This document shows positions 1 to 11,245 of a stretch of DNA of 52,318 bases, piece by piece. Below the pieces are notes generated by a model that was not told the origin of the DNA, did no database searches, and saw nothing but the letters and a program-made list of their open reading frames with translations. This DNA is from an uncultured Hungatella sp. Its GTDB lineage: Bacteria > Bacillota > Clostridia > Lachnospirales > Lachnospiraceae. The stretch covers positions 4,366-56,683 of the forward strand of contig CAJTOT010000002.1 in the NCBI GenBank assembly GCA_910577935.1, given 5' to 3'. The translations under genes were made by a program, and so were the position numbers. The first letter of the stretch is position 1. Every line of letters starts with the position of its first letter.

Positions 1-2866
<2,866 letters not shown>

Positions 2867-2898
2867 TTTGTTATCCTCCTTCTTTTTTTCCTCATTCT

Positions 2899-2926
2899 AT
2901 TATATAGAAAAATCCAAAAGGTGCAA
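2899..2926 (-). promoter_or_regulatory. Probable carB promoter
   Basis: On the minus strand TTGCAC (2926-2921) and TATAAT (2904-2899) are 16 bases apart, about 30 bases before the carB start. This gives carB its own promoter and suggests it is not simply the second gene of a carAB transcript. Confidence 0.65.
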
Positions 2927-2965
2927 GGACTTTTGAAATGAATCGGATAATTTTTGAAATAACAG

Positions 2966-2994
2966 TTGACAAACAGAAAAAACCCTGATATTAT
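2966..2994 (+). promoter_or_regulatory. Promoter of the hexitol operon
   Basis: TTGACA (2966-2971) and TATTAT (2989-2994) are separated by exactly 17 bases, upstream of the kinase gene. The carB promoter fires the other way from the same intergenic region. No clear DeoR operator palindrome was recognised next to it. Confidence 0.75.
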
Positions 2995-3063
2995 AGGGTC
3001 ATAGATGTTGAAACAAAAATTAAAAACTGTTAAATCAACAATAAAATGAGGAGGAGGAAGGAA

Positions 3064-3996
3064 ATGATCTATACTGTGACACTGAACCCGGCTCTGGACA
3101 AGACGGTGGAGATTCAGGATTTTGCCGTCGACAGTGTAAACCGCGTGACGGCCATGCGGACAGATCCGGGAGGAAAGGGAATCAATGTCTCCAAGGTCAT
3201 CCAAAAACTTGAGGGGAACAGCATAGCTGCCGGTATTCTGGGCGGCGCGACGGGAAGAGCCATCTTGACGGCGCTGGAGGACATGGGGCTGGAGACATTT
3301 TTTCATTTTATCGAGGGGGAGACCAGAACCAACTTAAAGGTAGTTGACCCGGCAGGCCGCACCAACACGGACATCAACGAGGCGGGAGCTGCCGTCTCGG
3401 AGGAGATTCTGGTGACCCTTCTTGGGGAACTGCTGGAGAAGCTGGTGGAGGGGGACATAGTAGTTCTCTCCGGCAGTCTTCCCAAGGGAGCGGAGAAGGA
3501 TACCTACTGCACATGGGTAAAGGCATTCCGCGGCGCCGGGGCAAAGGTTATCCTGGACGCGGACGGGGACTTGCTGGCGGAGGGCCTGAAGGCTTCTCCT
3601 TATATGGTAAAGCCCAACAACCATGAACTCTCCAGGCTGCTTGGCAGAAAGCTGGAGACGAAGGAAGAACTGGCGGAAGCGGCCAGGAGGCTCATGGAGG
3701 AATACGGCCTGGGGAAGGTGGTCGTCTCTCTTGGGGGAGACGGAGCCCTGTATGTGGACAGGGAGCAGGTCATGTACGCAGAGGGCCTGAAGGTGCCTGT
3801 GGGGAGCACCGTGGGCGCGGGGGACAGCGTAGTGGCGGCTCTGGCGGTGGCGGAGGAGAGAGAGATGAGCCTGGAGGACACGGTCCGTCTTTCCACGGCC
3901 ACCGGGGCGGCCAACGTGATGTGCAGCGGAACCCAGGCGGCGGAGTATGAAGTCATAAAAGAGCTGATGCCCAAGGTGGTATTTTACAGCTTGTGA
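3064..3996 (+). CDS. 1-phosphofructokinase / tagatose-6-phosphate kinase family (PfkB fold)
   Basis: This sugar-phosphate kinase of the FruK/LacC branch transfers phosphate from ATP to a ketose monophosphate, giving a ketose bisphosphate. It has 310 residues, the usual family length. The N-terminus MIYTVTLNPALDKTVEI and the GGKGINVSKV loop are typical of FruK/LacC, and the catalytic GAGDS motif places the base at about Asp254. I chose ATG 3064 because GAGGAGGAAGG lies just before it. An upstream in-frame ATG at 3046 would overlap that ribosome site. It is the first gene of an operon with a SorE-like reductase, a DeoR regulator and an MtlA-type permease. Its likely substrate is therefore a ketose 1-phosphate such as fructose 1-phosphate, but sequence alone cannot separate this from tagatose 6-phosphate. 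Confidence 0.88.
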   Translation: MIYTVTLNPALDKTVEIQDFAVDSVNRVTAMRTDPGGKGINVSKVIQKLEGNSIAAGILGGATGRAILTALEDMGLETFFHFIEGETRTNLKVVDPAGRTNTDINEAGAAVSEEILVTLLGELLEKLVEGDIVVLSGSLPKGAEKDTYCTWVKAFRGAGAKVILDADGDLLAEGLKASPYMVKPNNHELSRLLGRKLETKEELAEAARRLMEEYGLGKVVVSLGGDGALYVDREQVMYAEGLKVPVGSTVGAGDSVVAALAVAEEREMSLEDTVRLSTATGAANVMCSGTQAAEYEVIKELMPKVVFYSL

Positions 3997-4032
3997 TATG
4001 GTGATTTATTTGACAAAAAAATAAGTGAACAC

Positions 4033-4108
4033 GGAGCGCCGGGGCCTGCCGCCAAGAGGGACGGGAGCCTCTTCAAGGAGGCGGGAAAAACAGATTCACA
4101 GGCGCTCC
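4033..4108 (+). other. Nested inverted repeats in the leader between kinase and SorE-like gene
   Basis: Outer arms GGAGCGCC (4033-4040) and GGCGCTCC (4101-4108) enclose CCGCC (4049-4053) with GGCGG (4080-4084), and inside those AAGAGG (4054-4059) with CCTCTT (4068-4073). There is no U-run after it, so it is not an ordinary terminator. It may set mRNA processing or stability between the two genes. No known riboswitch class was recognised. Confidence 0.5.
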
Positions 4109-4130
4109 CGACAAAGAAAGGAGTACAATT

Positions 4131-5399
4131 ATGAAAGCAAGAGGCGTGAGGCTGCATGGAGCAAATGATCTGAGGCTGGAGGAGTTTGAGCTTCCGGAGA
4201 TTACGGACGACGAGATACTGGTGAAAGTAGTTTCCGACAGTATTTGTATGTCCACCTACAAATGTGCTATACTTGGAGAGAAGCACAAACGTGTGCATGA
4301 CGACGTGGCGGAGCACCCGGCTGTCATGGGCCATGAGTTTGCCGGGGATATCGTGAAGGTGGGGAAGAATCATCAGGATACCTTTAAGCCGGGGATGAAG
4401 TTTACCCTGCAGCCGGCCCTGAACTACAAGGGGACCATGTGGAGTCCGGGATACTCCTACGAATTCTTCGGCGGGGACACCACCTACTGCGTCATCCCGG
4501 CGGAGGTTATGGAGCTTGGCTGCCTTCTGGAGTACAAGGGCAGAGCTTACTATGAGGCTTCCCTGGCAGAACCTATGTCCTGCAGCATCGGCGCGTTTAA
4601 CGCCGCCTACCACACCCAGATGGGCGTGTACACTCACCAGATGGGCATCAAGGAGAAGGGCAAGCTGGCTATCATGGCAGGCGCCGGCCCCATGGGACTG
4701 GGAGCCCTGACCTACGCGCTTCACCGGGATGTGCGCCCCTCCATGGTGGTGGTGACGGACCTGGCTCAGGACCGCCTTGACAGGGCTGCCCAGCTGTTCC
4801 CGCCTGAGGAGTACGCGAAAGAGGGGATCGAAGTTCATTTTGTAAATACCGGGAAGTTTGAGGACCCGGTGGCGGAGCTGATGCGCATCAGCGGCGGCAC
4901 GGGATATGACGACGTGCTGTGCTATGCCCCGGTGGCGTCGGTGGTGACCCAGTCCAGCGACATTCTGGGACGGGACGGCTGCCTCAACTTCTTCGCGGGC
5001 CCCACGGACAACAAGTTCAGCGCCGCCATGAATTTCTATGATGTGCATTACAACTCCACCCATGTCATGGGGACCACCGGCGGCAACACGGCGGATATGA
5101 TCGAGTCTCTGGAACTGACGGCGGCCAAGAGAATCAACCCGGCTGTTATGGTGACCCACATCGGGGGGCTGGACGCTGCCGCCGATACCACGCTGAATCT
5201 TCCGAAGATTCCGGGAGGCAAGAAACTGATCTACACATGGCTTTCCATGCCCCTGACCGCCCTGACCGACTTGAGGGCCAAGGGGGAGGAGAGGGGTGAC
5301 GCCCGCCTGGTGGAGCTGGCGGATATCGTGGACGCCCATCAGGGACTGTGGTGCCCCGAGGCAGAAGAGTATCTGCTGGCCAATTTCGTTGAAAAATAA
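4131..5399 (+). CDS. sorE: L-sorbose-1-phosphate reductase-like zinc-type dehydrogenase
   Basis: This 422-residue medium-chain dehydrogenase resembles SorE, which interconverts L-sorbose 1-phosphate and D-glucitol 6-phosphate with NAD(P)H. The chemistry acts on the carbon next to the phosphate-bearing carbon. Visible features are the GHE stretch (MGHEFAGDIV) of the zinc-dehydrogenase fold, an early CMSTYK segment, and a Rossmann loop around MAGAGPMGLGALTY near residue 180-195. ATG 4131 follows GAAAGGAG. It sits between a ketose-phosphate kinase and a DeoR regulator with an MtlA-type permease downstream. The true substrate could be mannitol 1-phosphate, glucitol 6-phosphate or another hexitol phosphate. 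The family call is firm, but the substrate is inference. Confidence 0.82.
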   Translation: MKARGVRLHGANDLRLEEFELPEITDDEILVKVVSDSICMSTYKCAILGEKHKRVHDDVAEHPAVMGHEFAGDIVKVGKNHQDTFKPGMKFTLQPALNYKGTMWSPGYSYEFFGGDTTYCVIPAEVMELGCLLEYKGRAYYEASLAEPMSCSIGAFNAAYHTQMGVYTHQMGIKEKGKLAIMAGAGPMGLGALTYALHRDVRPSMVVVTDLAQDRLDRAAQLFPPEEYAKEGIEVHFVNTGKFEDPVAELMRISGGTGYDDVLCYAPVASVVTQSSDILGRDGCLNFFAGPTDNKFSAAMNFYDVHYNSTHVMGTTGGNTADMIESLELTAAKRINPAVMVTHIGGLDAAADTTLNLPKIPGGKKLIYTWLSMPLTALTDLRAKGEERGDARLVELADIVDAHQGLWCPEAEEYLLANFVEK

Positions 5400-5449
5400 A
5401 TAGCTCCGGACTCCTGTTTGCAGGTTCCGGCGCGGACAGGAGGTTGATT

Positions 5450-6211
5450 TTGGATTCTATGGAAACACGCAGAAACGCGATTGTTGAACTGATCAATGAA
5501 CGTGGAACTGTCAGCTTTTCCCAGCTGAAGGAGACATTTCCCAACGTGTCCGAGATGACTCTCAGGACGGATTTAAAGCTTCTGGACGAGGCAAAGAGGA
5601 TCGTGAGGATTCACGGCGGGGCCAAATCCGTCCAGGTGGTCATCGGGACGGACGACTATCTGAGCAAGCGCTCCGTGCGCAATATTGAGGAGAAACAGAA
5701 GATTGTGGAGAAAGCCCTGACGCTTCTGAGGCCGGACACCACCATCTTTATGGACTCGGGCAGCACGACGACTCTTCTCGCCCGCCAGTTTCCCGACCAG
5801 TCGAACCTGATCTACACCACGGGTCTGACCTGCGCCACGGAGCTTGCCAATCTGTCCAGCCCCACGGTGATGCTTCCGGGAGGAATGCTCAACCGCTACA
5901 GCCAGAGCGTCTTCGGAATCTCGGCAGTGAGGGAGCTGGAGAGAGTGAATTTCAGTCAGACTTTTCTGGGAGTGACAGGCTACAGCCGCGCCGCGGGATT
6001 TACCTGCGGAAGCAATAACGAGGCCATCTTGAAGCAGACCGCCATCGGGCAGTCGGATCAGACCATTGTGCTTTTGGATTCCTCCAAGATGGAGGTGAAG
6101 AGCACTTTCCGGATCTGCGGGCTTGACCAGGTTGATGTGGTGGTGTCTGACGGAAATCTTCCGGAAGATTTTCTCAAGGAGTGCAGAAGGTTTGACGTGA
6201 CGGTGCTGTAG
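5450..6211 (+). CDS. DeoR-family transcriptional regulator
   Basis: This cytoplasmic sugar-operon repressor has 253 residues, typical for the family. An N-terminal winged helix-turn-helix (VSFSQLKETFPNVSEMTLR, then DLKLLDEAKRIVRIHGGA) is followed by a DeoRC ligand domain with the characteristic DSGSTTTLLAR phosphate-sugar loop. I chose TTG 5450 because AGGAGG (5438-5443) is six bases upstream. TTG 5444 is too close to it, and ATG 5459 is 15 bases away. It lies inside the hexitol operon and probably responds to a phosphorylated intermediate. DeoR proteins usually repress and are released by such an intermediate. That role is family knowledge and was not shown here. Confidence 0.88.
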   Translation: MDSMETRRNAIVELINERGTVSFSQLKETFPNVSEMTLRTDLKLLDEAKRIVRIHGGAKSVQVVIGTDDYLSKRSVRNIEEKQKIVEKALTLLRPDTTIFMDSGSTTTLLARQFPDQSNLIYTTGLTCATELANLSSPTVMLPGGMLNRYSQSVFGISAVRELERVNFSQTFLGVTGYSRAAGFTCGSNNEAILKQTAIGQSDQTIVLLDSSKMEVKSTFRICGLDQVDVVVSDGNLPEDFLKECRRFDVTVL

Positions 6212-6275
6212 TTTTTCGTTTGACGCGGTTTTTGATCGGTTCCTCGCTGCTCTGCCGGTGTGAGGAGGGACAGTT

Positions 6276-8135
6276 TTGAAGAATAGAGTACAGAAATTTG
6301 GTAAATTTTTATCGGCAATGGTTATGCCCAATATCGGCGCCCTGATCGCTTTCGGTTTTCTGGCGGCGCTGTTTATTGATACAGGCTGGATACCTAACGA
6401 GGGCTTTAACAGCATGGTAGGTCCCATGCTTACATACCTGATCCCCATTCTGATCGCCTCCACCGGCGGCAGAATGATCGGAGGCGACAGAGGGCGGGTG
6501 GTGGGAGCCATCGCGGTGATCGGAGCCATCATGAGCAACACTTCCATCACTATGCTGATGGCGGCCATGGTCATGGGGCCCCTGGCCGGCTTCTGCATCA
6601 AAAAGTTTGACGAGGCCATGGACGGCCGTATGCCTGCAGGCTTTGAGATGCTGATCAACAATTTCTCTGCCGGAATCATAGGGATGATACTGGCCATGGC
6701 GGGGTATGTGGTCATCGGCCCGGTGATGAGCGGGATTCTGCAGGTTCTGTCTGCAGGAGTCAACGTTCTGGTGCAGAACGAGCTGCTTCCCCTGGTGGCG
6801 GTGTTTATCGAGCCGGCGAAAGTGCTGTTTCTCAACAACGCCATCAACCACGGCATCTTTACGCCTATCGCCACGGCCCAGGCGGCGGAGACGGGAAAGT
6901 CTATCATGTACATGCTGGAGCCCAACCCCGGTCCCGGTCTGGGAGTGCTGCTGGCATACATGTTTTTCTGCAAGGATAAGGCTACAAAGGATTCTGCTCC
7001 CGGCGCGGTGATCATCCACCTGTTAGGCGGAATCCACGAGATATATTTCCCATACATACTGATGAATCCTCTGGTGATCATCGCCCCCATTGCGGGCAAT
7101 ATTGCCACCATATTCTGGTTTAACATGACCGGGTGCGGCCTGGTGGGACCGGCATCTCCGGGATCGATTATCGCCTACATGATGATGACGCCGGGGCCGG
7201 ATATGTTCAAGGTTCTCGTCGGGGTGGCCCTCTCCGCAGGCATTTCCTTTGCCGCCGCCTCCGTTCTGGTGAAGATGGCTGGGGGCAGGAGTCTGGAGGA
7301 TGCCCGGAAGGAAGTGGCGGCCATGAAGGCTCAGTCCAAGGGCCAGGCGGTTCCGGGAACCATCGAGAAATCAGAGCAGATCAGAAAGATCATATTTGCC
7401 TGCGACGCCGGCATGGGCTCTTCCGCCATGGGGGCTACCAAGTTCCGCAACCGCATCAAGGCGAACCGCCCGGACATCTCGGTGAGCAACACTTCCGTGG
7501 ACAATATTCCTTCCGACTGTGATATCGCCGTGGTCCAGACAACCCTGGCCGACAGGGCGAGAAAGTCGGCGCCCCGGGCCCAGCTGATCACCATCGGCAA
7601 TTTCCTGGCAGACCCTGCTTTGGACGCCCTGTATGTGCAGCTGACCACCGGCGACGCCCCGGCGGCTCCGGCGGGGGAGAACACGGATATCGTGATTCCC
7701 GACGTGCCTGTGAAGAGACAGGTGATTATCAAAGAGGGCATACATCTGGGGCAGAAGCCTGTGACCAAGGAGGAGGCCATACAGGCGGCGGGGCAGATGC
7801 TGGTGAAGCTGGGATATGTGGATGAGAGTTACATTGACGCCATGCAGGAGAGGGAGAGGCTGGTCTCCACCTACATCGGCATGGGCGTGGCCATCCCCCA
7901 CGGGACGACACAGGCAAAGGGGACGGTGAAGAAGACGGGAATCGTCTGTTTCCAGTACCCGGAAGGTGTTGATTTCGGGGCTGAGAAGGCCCAGCTGGTG
8001 TTCGGCATCGCCGGCATCGGCGACGAGCATCTGGACCTCCTGAGCAAACTGTGCACCCTCCTGGAGGACCCGGCGCTTCTGGAGACCTTAAAGACCACCG
8101 GCGACGTGGAGTGGGTTCTGAGTCAGTTGTCTTAG
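6276..8135 (+). CDS. mtlA: PTS mannitol-type permease, fused EIICBA
   Basis: This membrane permease takes up a hexitol and phosphorylates it using phosphate from PEP via HPr. It has 619 residues, close to E. coli MtlA at 637, with the same domain order. The membrane IIC domain carries GGIHEIYFPY with GGIHE at residues 251-255. The IIB domain has CDAGMGSSAMGA with the phospho-cysteine at about Cys376. The C-terminal IIA domain has IPHGT with the phospho-histidine at about His542. The start is TTG 6276 after GAGGAGGG. Similarity to MtlA is high along the length, so mannitol is the likeliest substrate, giving mannitol 1-phosphate. No MtlD-type dehydrogenase is nearby, and the SorE-like enzyme takes that position in the operon. 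Confidence 0.92.
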   Translation: MKNRVQKFGKFLSAMVMPNIGALIAFGFLAALFIDTGWIPNEGFNSMVGPMLTYLIPILIASTGGRMIGGDRGRVVGAIAVIGAIMSNTSITMLMAAMVMGPLAGFCIKKFDEAMDGRMPAGFEMLINNFSAGIIGMILAMAGYVVIGPVMSGILQVLSAGVNVLVQNELLPLVAVFIEPAKVLFLNNAINHGIFTPIATAQAAETGKSIMYMLEPNPGPGLGVLLAYMFFCKDKATKDSAPGAVIIHLLGGIHEIYFPYILMNPLVIIAPIAGNIATIFWFNMTGCGLVGPASPGSIIAYMMMTPGPDMFKVLVGVALSAGISFAAASVLVKMAGGRSLEDARKEVAAMKAQSKGQAVPGTIEKSEQIRKIIFACDAGMGSSAMGATKFRNRIKANRPDISVSNTSVDNIPSDCDIAVVQTTLADRARKSAPRAQLITIGNFLADPALDALYVQLTTGDAPAAPAGENTDIVIPDVPVKRQVIIKEGIHLGQKPVTKEEAIQAAGQMLVKLGYVDESYIDAMQERERLVSTYIGMGVAIPHGTTQAKGTVKKTGIVCFQYPEGVDFGAEKAQLVFGIAGIGDEHLDLLSKLCTLLEDPALLETLKTTGDVEWVLSQLS

Positions 8136-8168
8136 AAAATCGCCGGAAACTTAAAAACAAAAATAAAA

Positions 8169-8213
8169 GCAAGAGCCGCGGGACTGTGGAAACGTCAGCC
8201 CCGCGGCTCTTGC
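8169..8213. terminator. 14-bp perfect hairpin after the PTS gene
   Basis: GCAAGAGCCGCGGG (8169-8182) pairs perfectly with 8200-8213. The A-rich run lies on its left side, so the U-run expected of a terminator falls on the minus strand. It may still end the hexitol transcript or block antisense reading into it. Confidence 0.55.
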
Positions 8214-8339
8214 GCGTCCTCTTCCCGGCTTCGGCGTCCGGCGGGGAGAGGGGCTGCCGCTGCGCCTGCAGGGCGCCTGGGAACATACCCGGCAGTACCC
8301 GCTTGTTTTGGCTGAACATTTTCCCATAATACATTGCCC

Positions 8340-8389
8340 TTGACATAAGTATGAAATCGTACTATACTGGGAAAGTACGATTTCATACT
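8340..8389 (+). promoter_or_regulatory. marR-MATE promoter with two MarR operator sites
   Basis: TTGACA (8340-8345) and TATACT (8363-8368) are 17 bases apart. AGTATGAAATCGTACT (8348-8363) lies between them, and its exact reverse complement (8374-8389) lies just after the -10. Each 16-base arm is itself a near-palindrome (AGTA...TACT), so each may bind one MarR dimer. Binding here would block RNA polymerase and repress both genes. Confidence 0.8.
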
Positions 8390-8432
8390 AAGCAGGCAGC
8401 CCGAAGGGGAACGATGAATAGGAGGGATTTTT

Positions 8433-8867
8433 ATGGGAGATAACAATGAAAAACTGAAAGAGTTTAACCGTCTGAACCGGAAGTTCGAGGGCCTCTACCA
8501 TGTGGTTGCCAGGAGAGAGGGGCTGTCGGACAGCGCGTTTATCATCTTGTATGAATTGTGGGATCAGGGGGACGGCTGCCTTCAGAAGGATATCTGCGAC
8601 GCAGCCAGCATCAGCAAGCAGACAATCCACTCTGCCATGCGGAAACTGGAACAGGCAGGCTGCCTGTACATGAAACCGGGGAAGGGCAGGCAGATGCAGA
8701 TTTTTCTCACGGATGAGGGCAGAAAACTGGTGGAGGAGAAGATCCTGCCTGTGTCACGAAAAGAGGCGGAGGCCTTCGGAGAGCTGGAGGAAGAAGAGTG
8801 TGCGGAGATGCTGCGGATTATAGAAAAGTATCTGGAGCATCTGGATAAGAAGATAAAGGAGTTATAG
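8433..8867 (+). CDS. MarR-family transcriptional regulator
   Basis: This is a 144-residue winged-helix repressor of the MarR family. The recognition region reads DICDAASISKQTIHSAMRKLEQAGCL, followed by a wing (KPGKGRQMQIFLTDEG) and a charged C-terminal dimerisation helix. ATG 8433 follows AGGAGGG. It stands four bases before a MATE efflux gene, which makes it the likely local repressor. The paired near-palindromes over its own promoter support autoregulation. The signal molecule is unknown, but is probably a drug-like or metabolic compound exported by the pump. Confidence 0.9.
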   Translation: MGDNNEKLKEFNRLNRKFEGLYHVVARREGLSDSAFIILYELWDQGDGCLQKDICDAASISKQTIHSAMRKLEQAGCLYMKPGKGRQMQIFLTDEGRKLVEEKILPVSRKEAEAFGELEEEECAEMLRIIEKYLEHLDKKIKEL

Positions 8868-8871
8868 AATT

Positions 8872-10230
8872 ATGTTAGGAAGAATAGATAAAAAGAAGGC
8901 AGAGATCCGCCTGTCGGATCATTTCACAGGGGAGAGGCTTCTGCGATTTGTCATGCCGTCGGTGATCATGATGGTGTTCACCTCCATCTACGGCGTGGTG
9001 GATGGGCTGTTCGTGTCCAACTACGTGGGCAAGACGCCCTTCGCGGCCTTGAATCTCATATACCCCCTCCTGATGATCCTGGGCGGGCTGGGATTCATGG
9101 TGGGAACCGGCGGGAGCGCCGTGGTGGCCATGGCGCTGGGGGAAGGAAAGAAGGAGAAGGCAAACCAGTATTTTTCCATGCTGATCTATGTGACCATAGG
9201 GCTTGGGCTGGCGCTGACGGCGGTGGGCTTCGCAGGGCTCAGGCCTGTGGCCCGGATTCTGGGAGCCAGCGGGGAGATGCTGGAGAACTGCATCGTCTAC
9301 GGGTGGATTATGCTGGTGTTCCAGACATTTTTCATGCTGCAGAACGTGTTCCAGAGTTTTCTCATCACCGCGGAGAAGCCGAAGCTGGGCCTGGCAGTCA
9401 CCGTGGCGGCGGGGCTGACCAACGTGGTTTTGGACTATGTGTTCATAGCAGTGTTCGGGTGGGGGCTGGCGGGGGCGGCCCTGGCCACAGGCTTCAGCCA
9501 GATGGTGGGCGGGGGAATTCCCTTGGTGTATTTTCTGAGAAAGAACAAGAGCCTTCTGCGGTTGACAAAGACCAGGCTTGACACGGGGATTCTTGTGAAG
9601 ACCTGCGCCAACGGCTCCTCGGAGCTGATGACCAACATCTCCATGTCTCTGGTGACGGTGCTGTACAATTACCAGCTCATGGCCCTGGCGGGGGAGAACG
9701 GGGTGGCTGCCTACGGGGTGATCATGTACATGAACTTTGTGTTCTGCGCCATGTTTATCGGGTACGCCATCGGGTGCGCCCCCATCGTCAGCTATCACTA
9801 CGGGGCGGGGAACAGAGATGAGCTGGGCAACCTTTTCAGAAAGAGCCTGGTGATTATGGCAGTTACAGGCTGCGCCATGACCTTGCTGGGACAGGTGATG
9901 GCCGCGCCCCTGACAAGAATCTTCGTGGGATATGACAGAGAGCTGTACGAGCTGACCTGCCAGGGGATGCGCATCTATGCCCTATCCTTTATCCTCAGCG
10001 GGTTCAACATATTCGGTTCCTCCTTCTTCACGGCTCTGGGAAACGGGGGAGTGTCGGCGGCCATATCCTTCCTGAGGACCCTGGTGTTCCAGATTGTGTC
10101 CGTGCTGGTTCTGCCCATGTATCTGGGGGTCAGCGGAATCTGGCTTTCCATTGTGGCGGCGGAGGGTCTGGCGCTGGCGGTGACCGCCTGCTTCCTGGCC
10201 CGCAACAGAAAGCGCTACGGGTACGCGTAG
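8872..10230 (+). CDS. MATE-family multidrug efflux transporter (module 1)
   Basis: This integral membrane antiporter of the MatE/NorM superfamily exports organic compounds using a Na+ or H+ gradient. It has 452 residues and about twelve hydrophobic segments in two similar halves. An early MPSVIMMVFTSIYGVVDGLFVSNYVG stretch (in overlapping parts) is typical of the DinF/MepA-like branch, and each half has a small-residue-rich loop. It starts four bases after the marR stop and must be translated with it. The substrate cannot be read from the sequence. Two more MATE genes occur in the window. Confidence 0.88.
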   Translation: MLGRIDKKKAEIRLSDHFTGERLLRFVMPSVIMMVFTSIYGVVDGLFVSNYVGKTPFAALNLIYPLLMILGGLGFMVGTGGSAVVAMALGEGKKEKANQYFSMLIYVTIGLGLALTAVGFAGLRPVARILGASGEMLENCIVYGWIMLVFQTFFMLQNVFQSFLITAEKPKLGLAVTVAAGLTNVVLDYVFIAVFGWGLAGAALATGFSQMVGGGIPLVYFLRKNKSLLRLTKTRLDTGILVKTCANGSSELMTNISMSLVTVLYNYQLMALAGENGVAAYGVIMYMNFVFCAMFIGYAIGCAPIVSYHYGAGNRDELGNLFRKSLVIMAVTGCAMTLLGQVMAAPLTRIFVGYDRELYELTCQGMRIYALSFILSGFNIFGSSFFTALGNGGVSAAISFLRTLVFQIVSVLVLPMYLGVSGIWLSIVAAEGLALAVTACFLARNRKRYGYA

Positions 10231-10261
10231 TTTCTGACAGGCACAGGAGGCCGGGGCGCCG

Positions 10262-11245
10262 TCAGCTTCCGGGGGAGGCCGGCCGCCGCTCCTTCAGGCG
10301 GTATTCCCTCGGCGTGCAGCCGAAGGCCTCCCGGAAGGACTGGCCGAAATAGCTGCTGCTGTTAAAGCCGCAGGAGGCGCCTACCTGAGTTACCGAGAGG
10401 GAGGTGTGGCTCAGAAGGCCGCAGGCTTTCCGGAGCCGGTAGCCGGTGAGATAGGAAAAGGGGGACTGTCCTAAATTTTCCTGAAAACAGCGGCTGCATT
10501 CTCTGGGGCTTATGTAAGCGGAGCCGGCGATCTGCTCAAGAGTTACCTTGTCCTGATAGTGAGAGGCGACGAATTCCATCATCGTCTTTATGCGGTCGCT
10601 GCGCGGCCGCTTTTTTTCGTCTGTCTGCAAGTCCCTGGTCAGAGAGAACAGGATCTTCCAGAGTCTGGCCATATGTTCCCGGACATCGAATTCATACCCC
10701 ACTTCTTTTTGGATGTAGGCGTCGTGGGCATTTCTCATGAGGGATATGATCTCCCGGTGGGCAGGCACCGAGGGGTCAAAGCGGTAGAGGTCCAGCCCGT
10801 CATGTTCCAGCACAGGGGTGATGTAGCGGGTCAGGAGGATGCTGGGTTCTTCTCCTCCCAGGAAGGAAGAGGGAAAAATGTGCTCTTCCTGAAGGCAGAC
10901 GCAGCCTTTGGGGCAGCTGGTCATGTGGAGGACGCCGGAGTTGATAAACCCGCCTTCCCCCCGGCGGAAGGTGTAGGCGCCGCTGGGGAGGACATAGTCC
11001 AGAACGCCGTCCCGCATGTAGAACAGTTCCACCTCGCCGTGCCAGTGCCACGGGAAGCTTCTGCCGGGCAGGTTGTGTATGGCGCATAAGTCGGTCATGT
11101 AGGGGAACTCGGGGGTGATATGCCTGTGGCTTTCCTCCAGGGTGGAGGTGTTGATGCGGCTGTTCTCCGTGGTTATGTAGTCTGAGGCCCCGGCGGAGAC
11201 TGTGGACGGTGTCTGCCGCGGGCGGGAGGCTGGTGAAGAGGTCAT
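10262..11245 (-). CDS. AraC-family transcriptional regulator with N-terminal cupin domain
   Basis: This 327-residue regulator has an N-terminal sugar-sensing cupin-like domain (FPWHWHGEVELFYM near residues 65-78) and a C-terminal double helix-turn-helix. The latter shows YISPRECSRCFQENLG in the first motif and VGASCGFNSSSYFGQSFRE followed by GCTPREYR in the second. ATG 11245 follows AAGGAGA on the minus strand. It is divergent from an MFS transporter and convergent with the MATE gene. The pairing suggests it activates the MFS gene in response to a small sugar-like molecule. That target is inferred from position only. Confidence 0.88.
   Translation of the reverse strand: MTSSPASRPRQTPSTVSAGASDYITTENSRINTSTLEESHRHITPEFPYMTDLCAIHNLPGRSFPWHWHGEVELFYMRDGVLDYVLPSGAYTFRRGEGGFINSGVLHMTSCPKGCVCLQEEHIFPSSFLGGEEPSILLTRYITPVLEHDGLDLYRFDPSVPAHREIISLMRNAHDAYIQKEVGYEFDVREHMARLWKILFSLTRDLQTDEKKRPRSDRIKTMMEFVASHYQDKVTLEQIAGSAYISPRECSRCFQENLGQSPFSYLTGYRLRKACGLLSHTSLSVTQVGASCGFNSSSYFGQSFREAFGCTPREYRLKERRPASPGS

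Noticed and set aside
3046..3063. A longer N-terminus for the ketose-phosphate kinase
   Set aside because: The six extra codons are the ribosome site itself (GAGGAGGAAGG) and no family member has them.
3984..5339. A 451-residue open frame on the minus strand opposite the SorE-like gene
   Set aside because: It lacks a ribosome site and known motifs and is rich in His/Arg/Gly, as expected of antisense frames in GC-rich coding DNA.
5573..7126. A 517-residue open frame on the minus strand opposite deoR and mtlA
   Set aside because: The plus-strand proteins are fully conserved families. The antisense frame spans two genes and has no recognisable domain.
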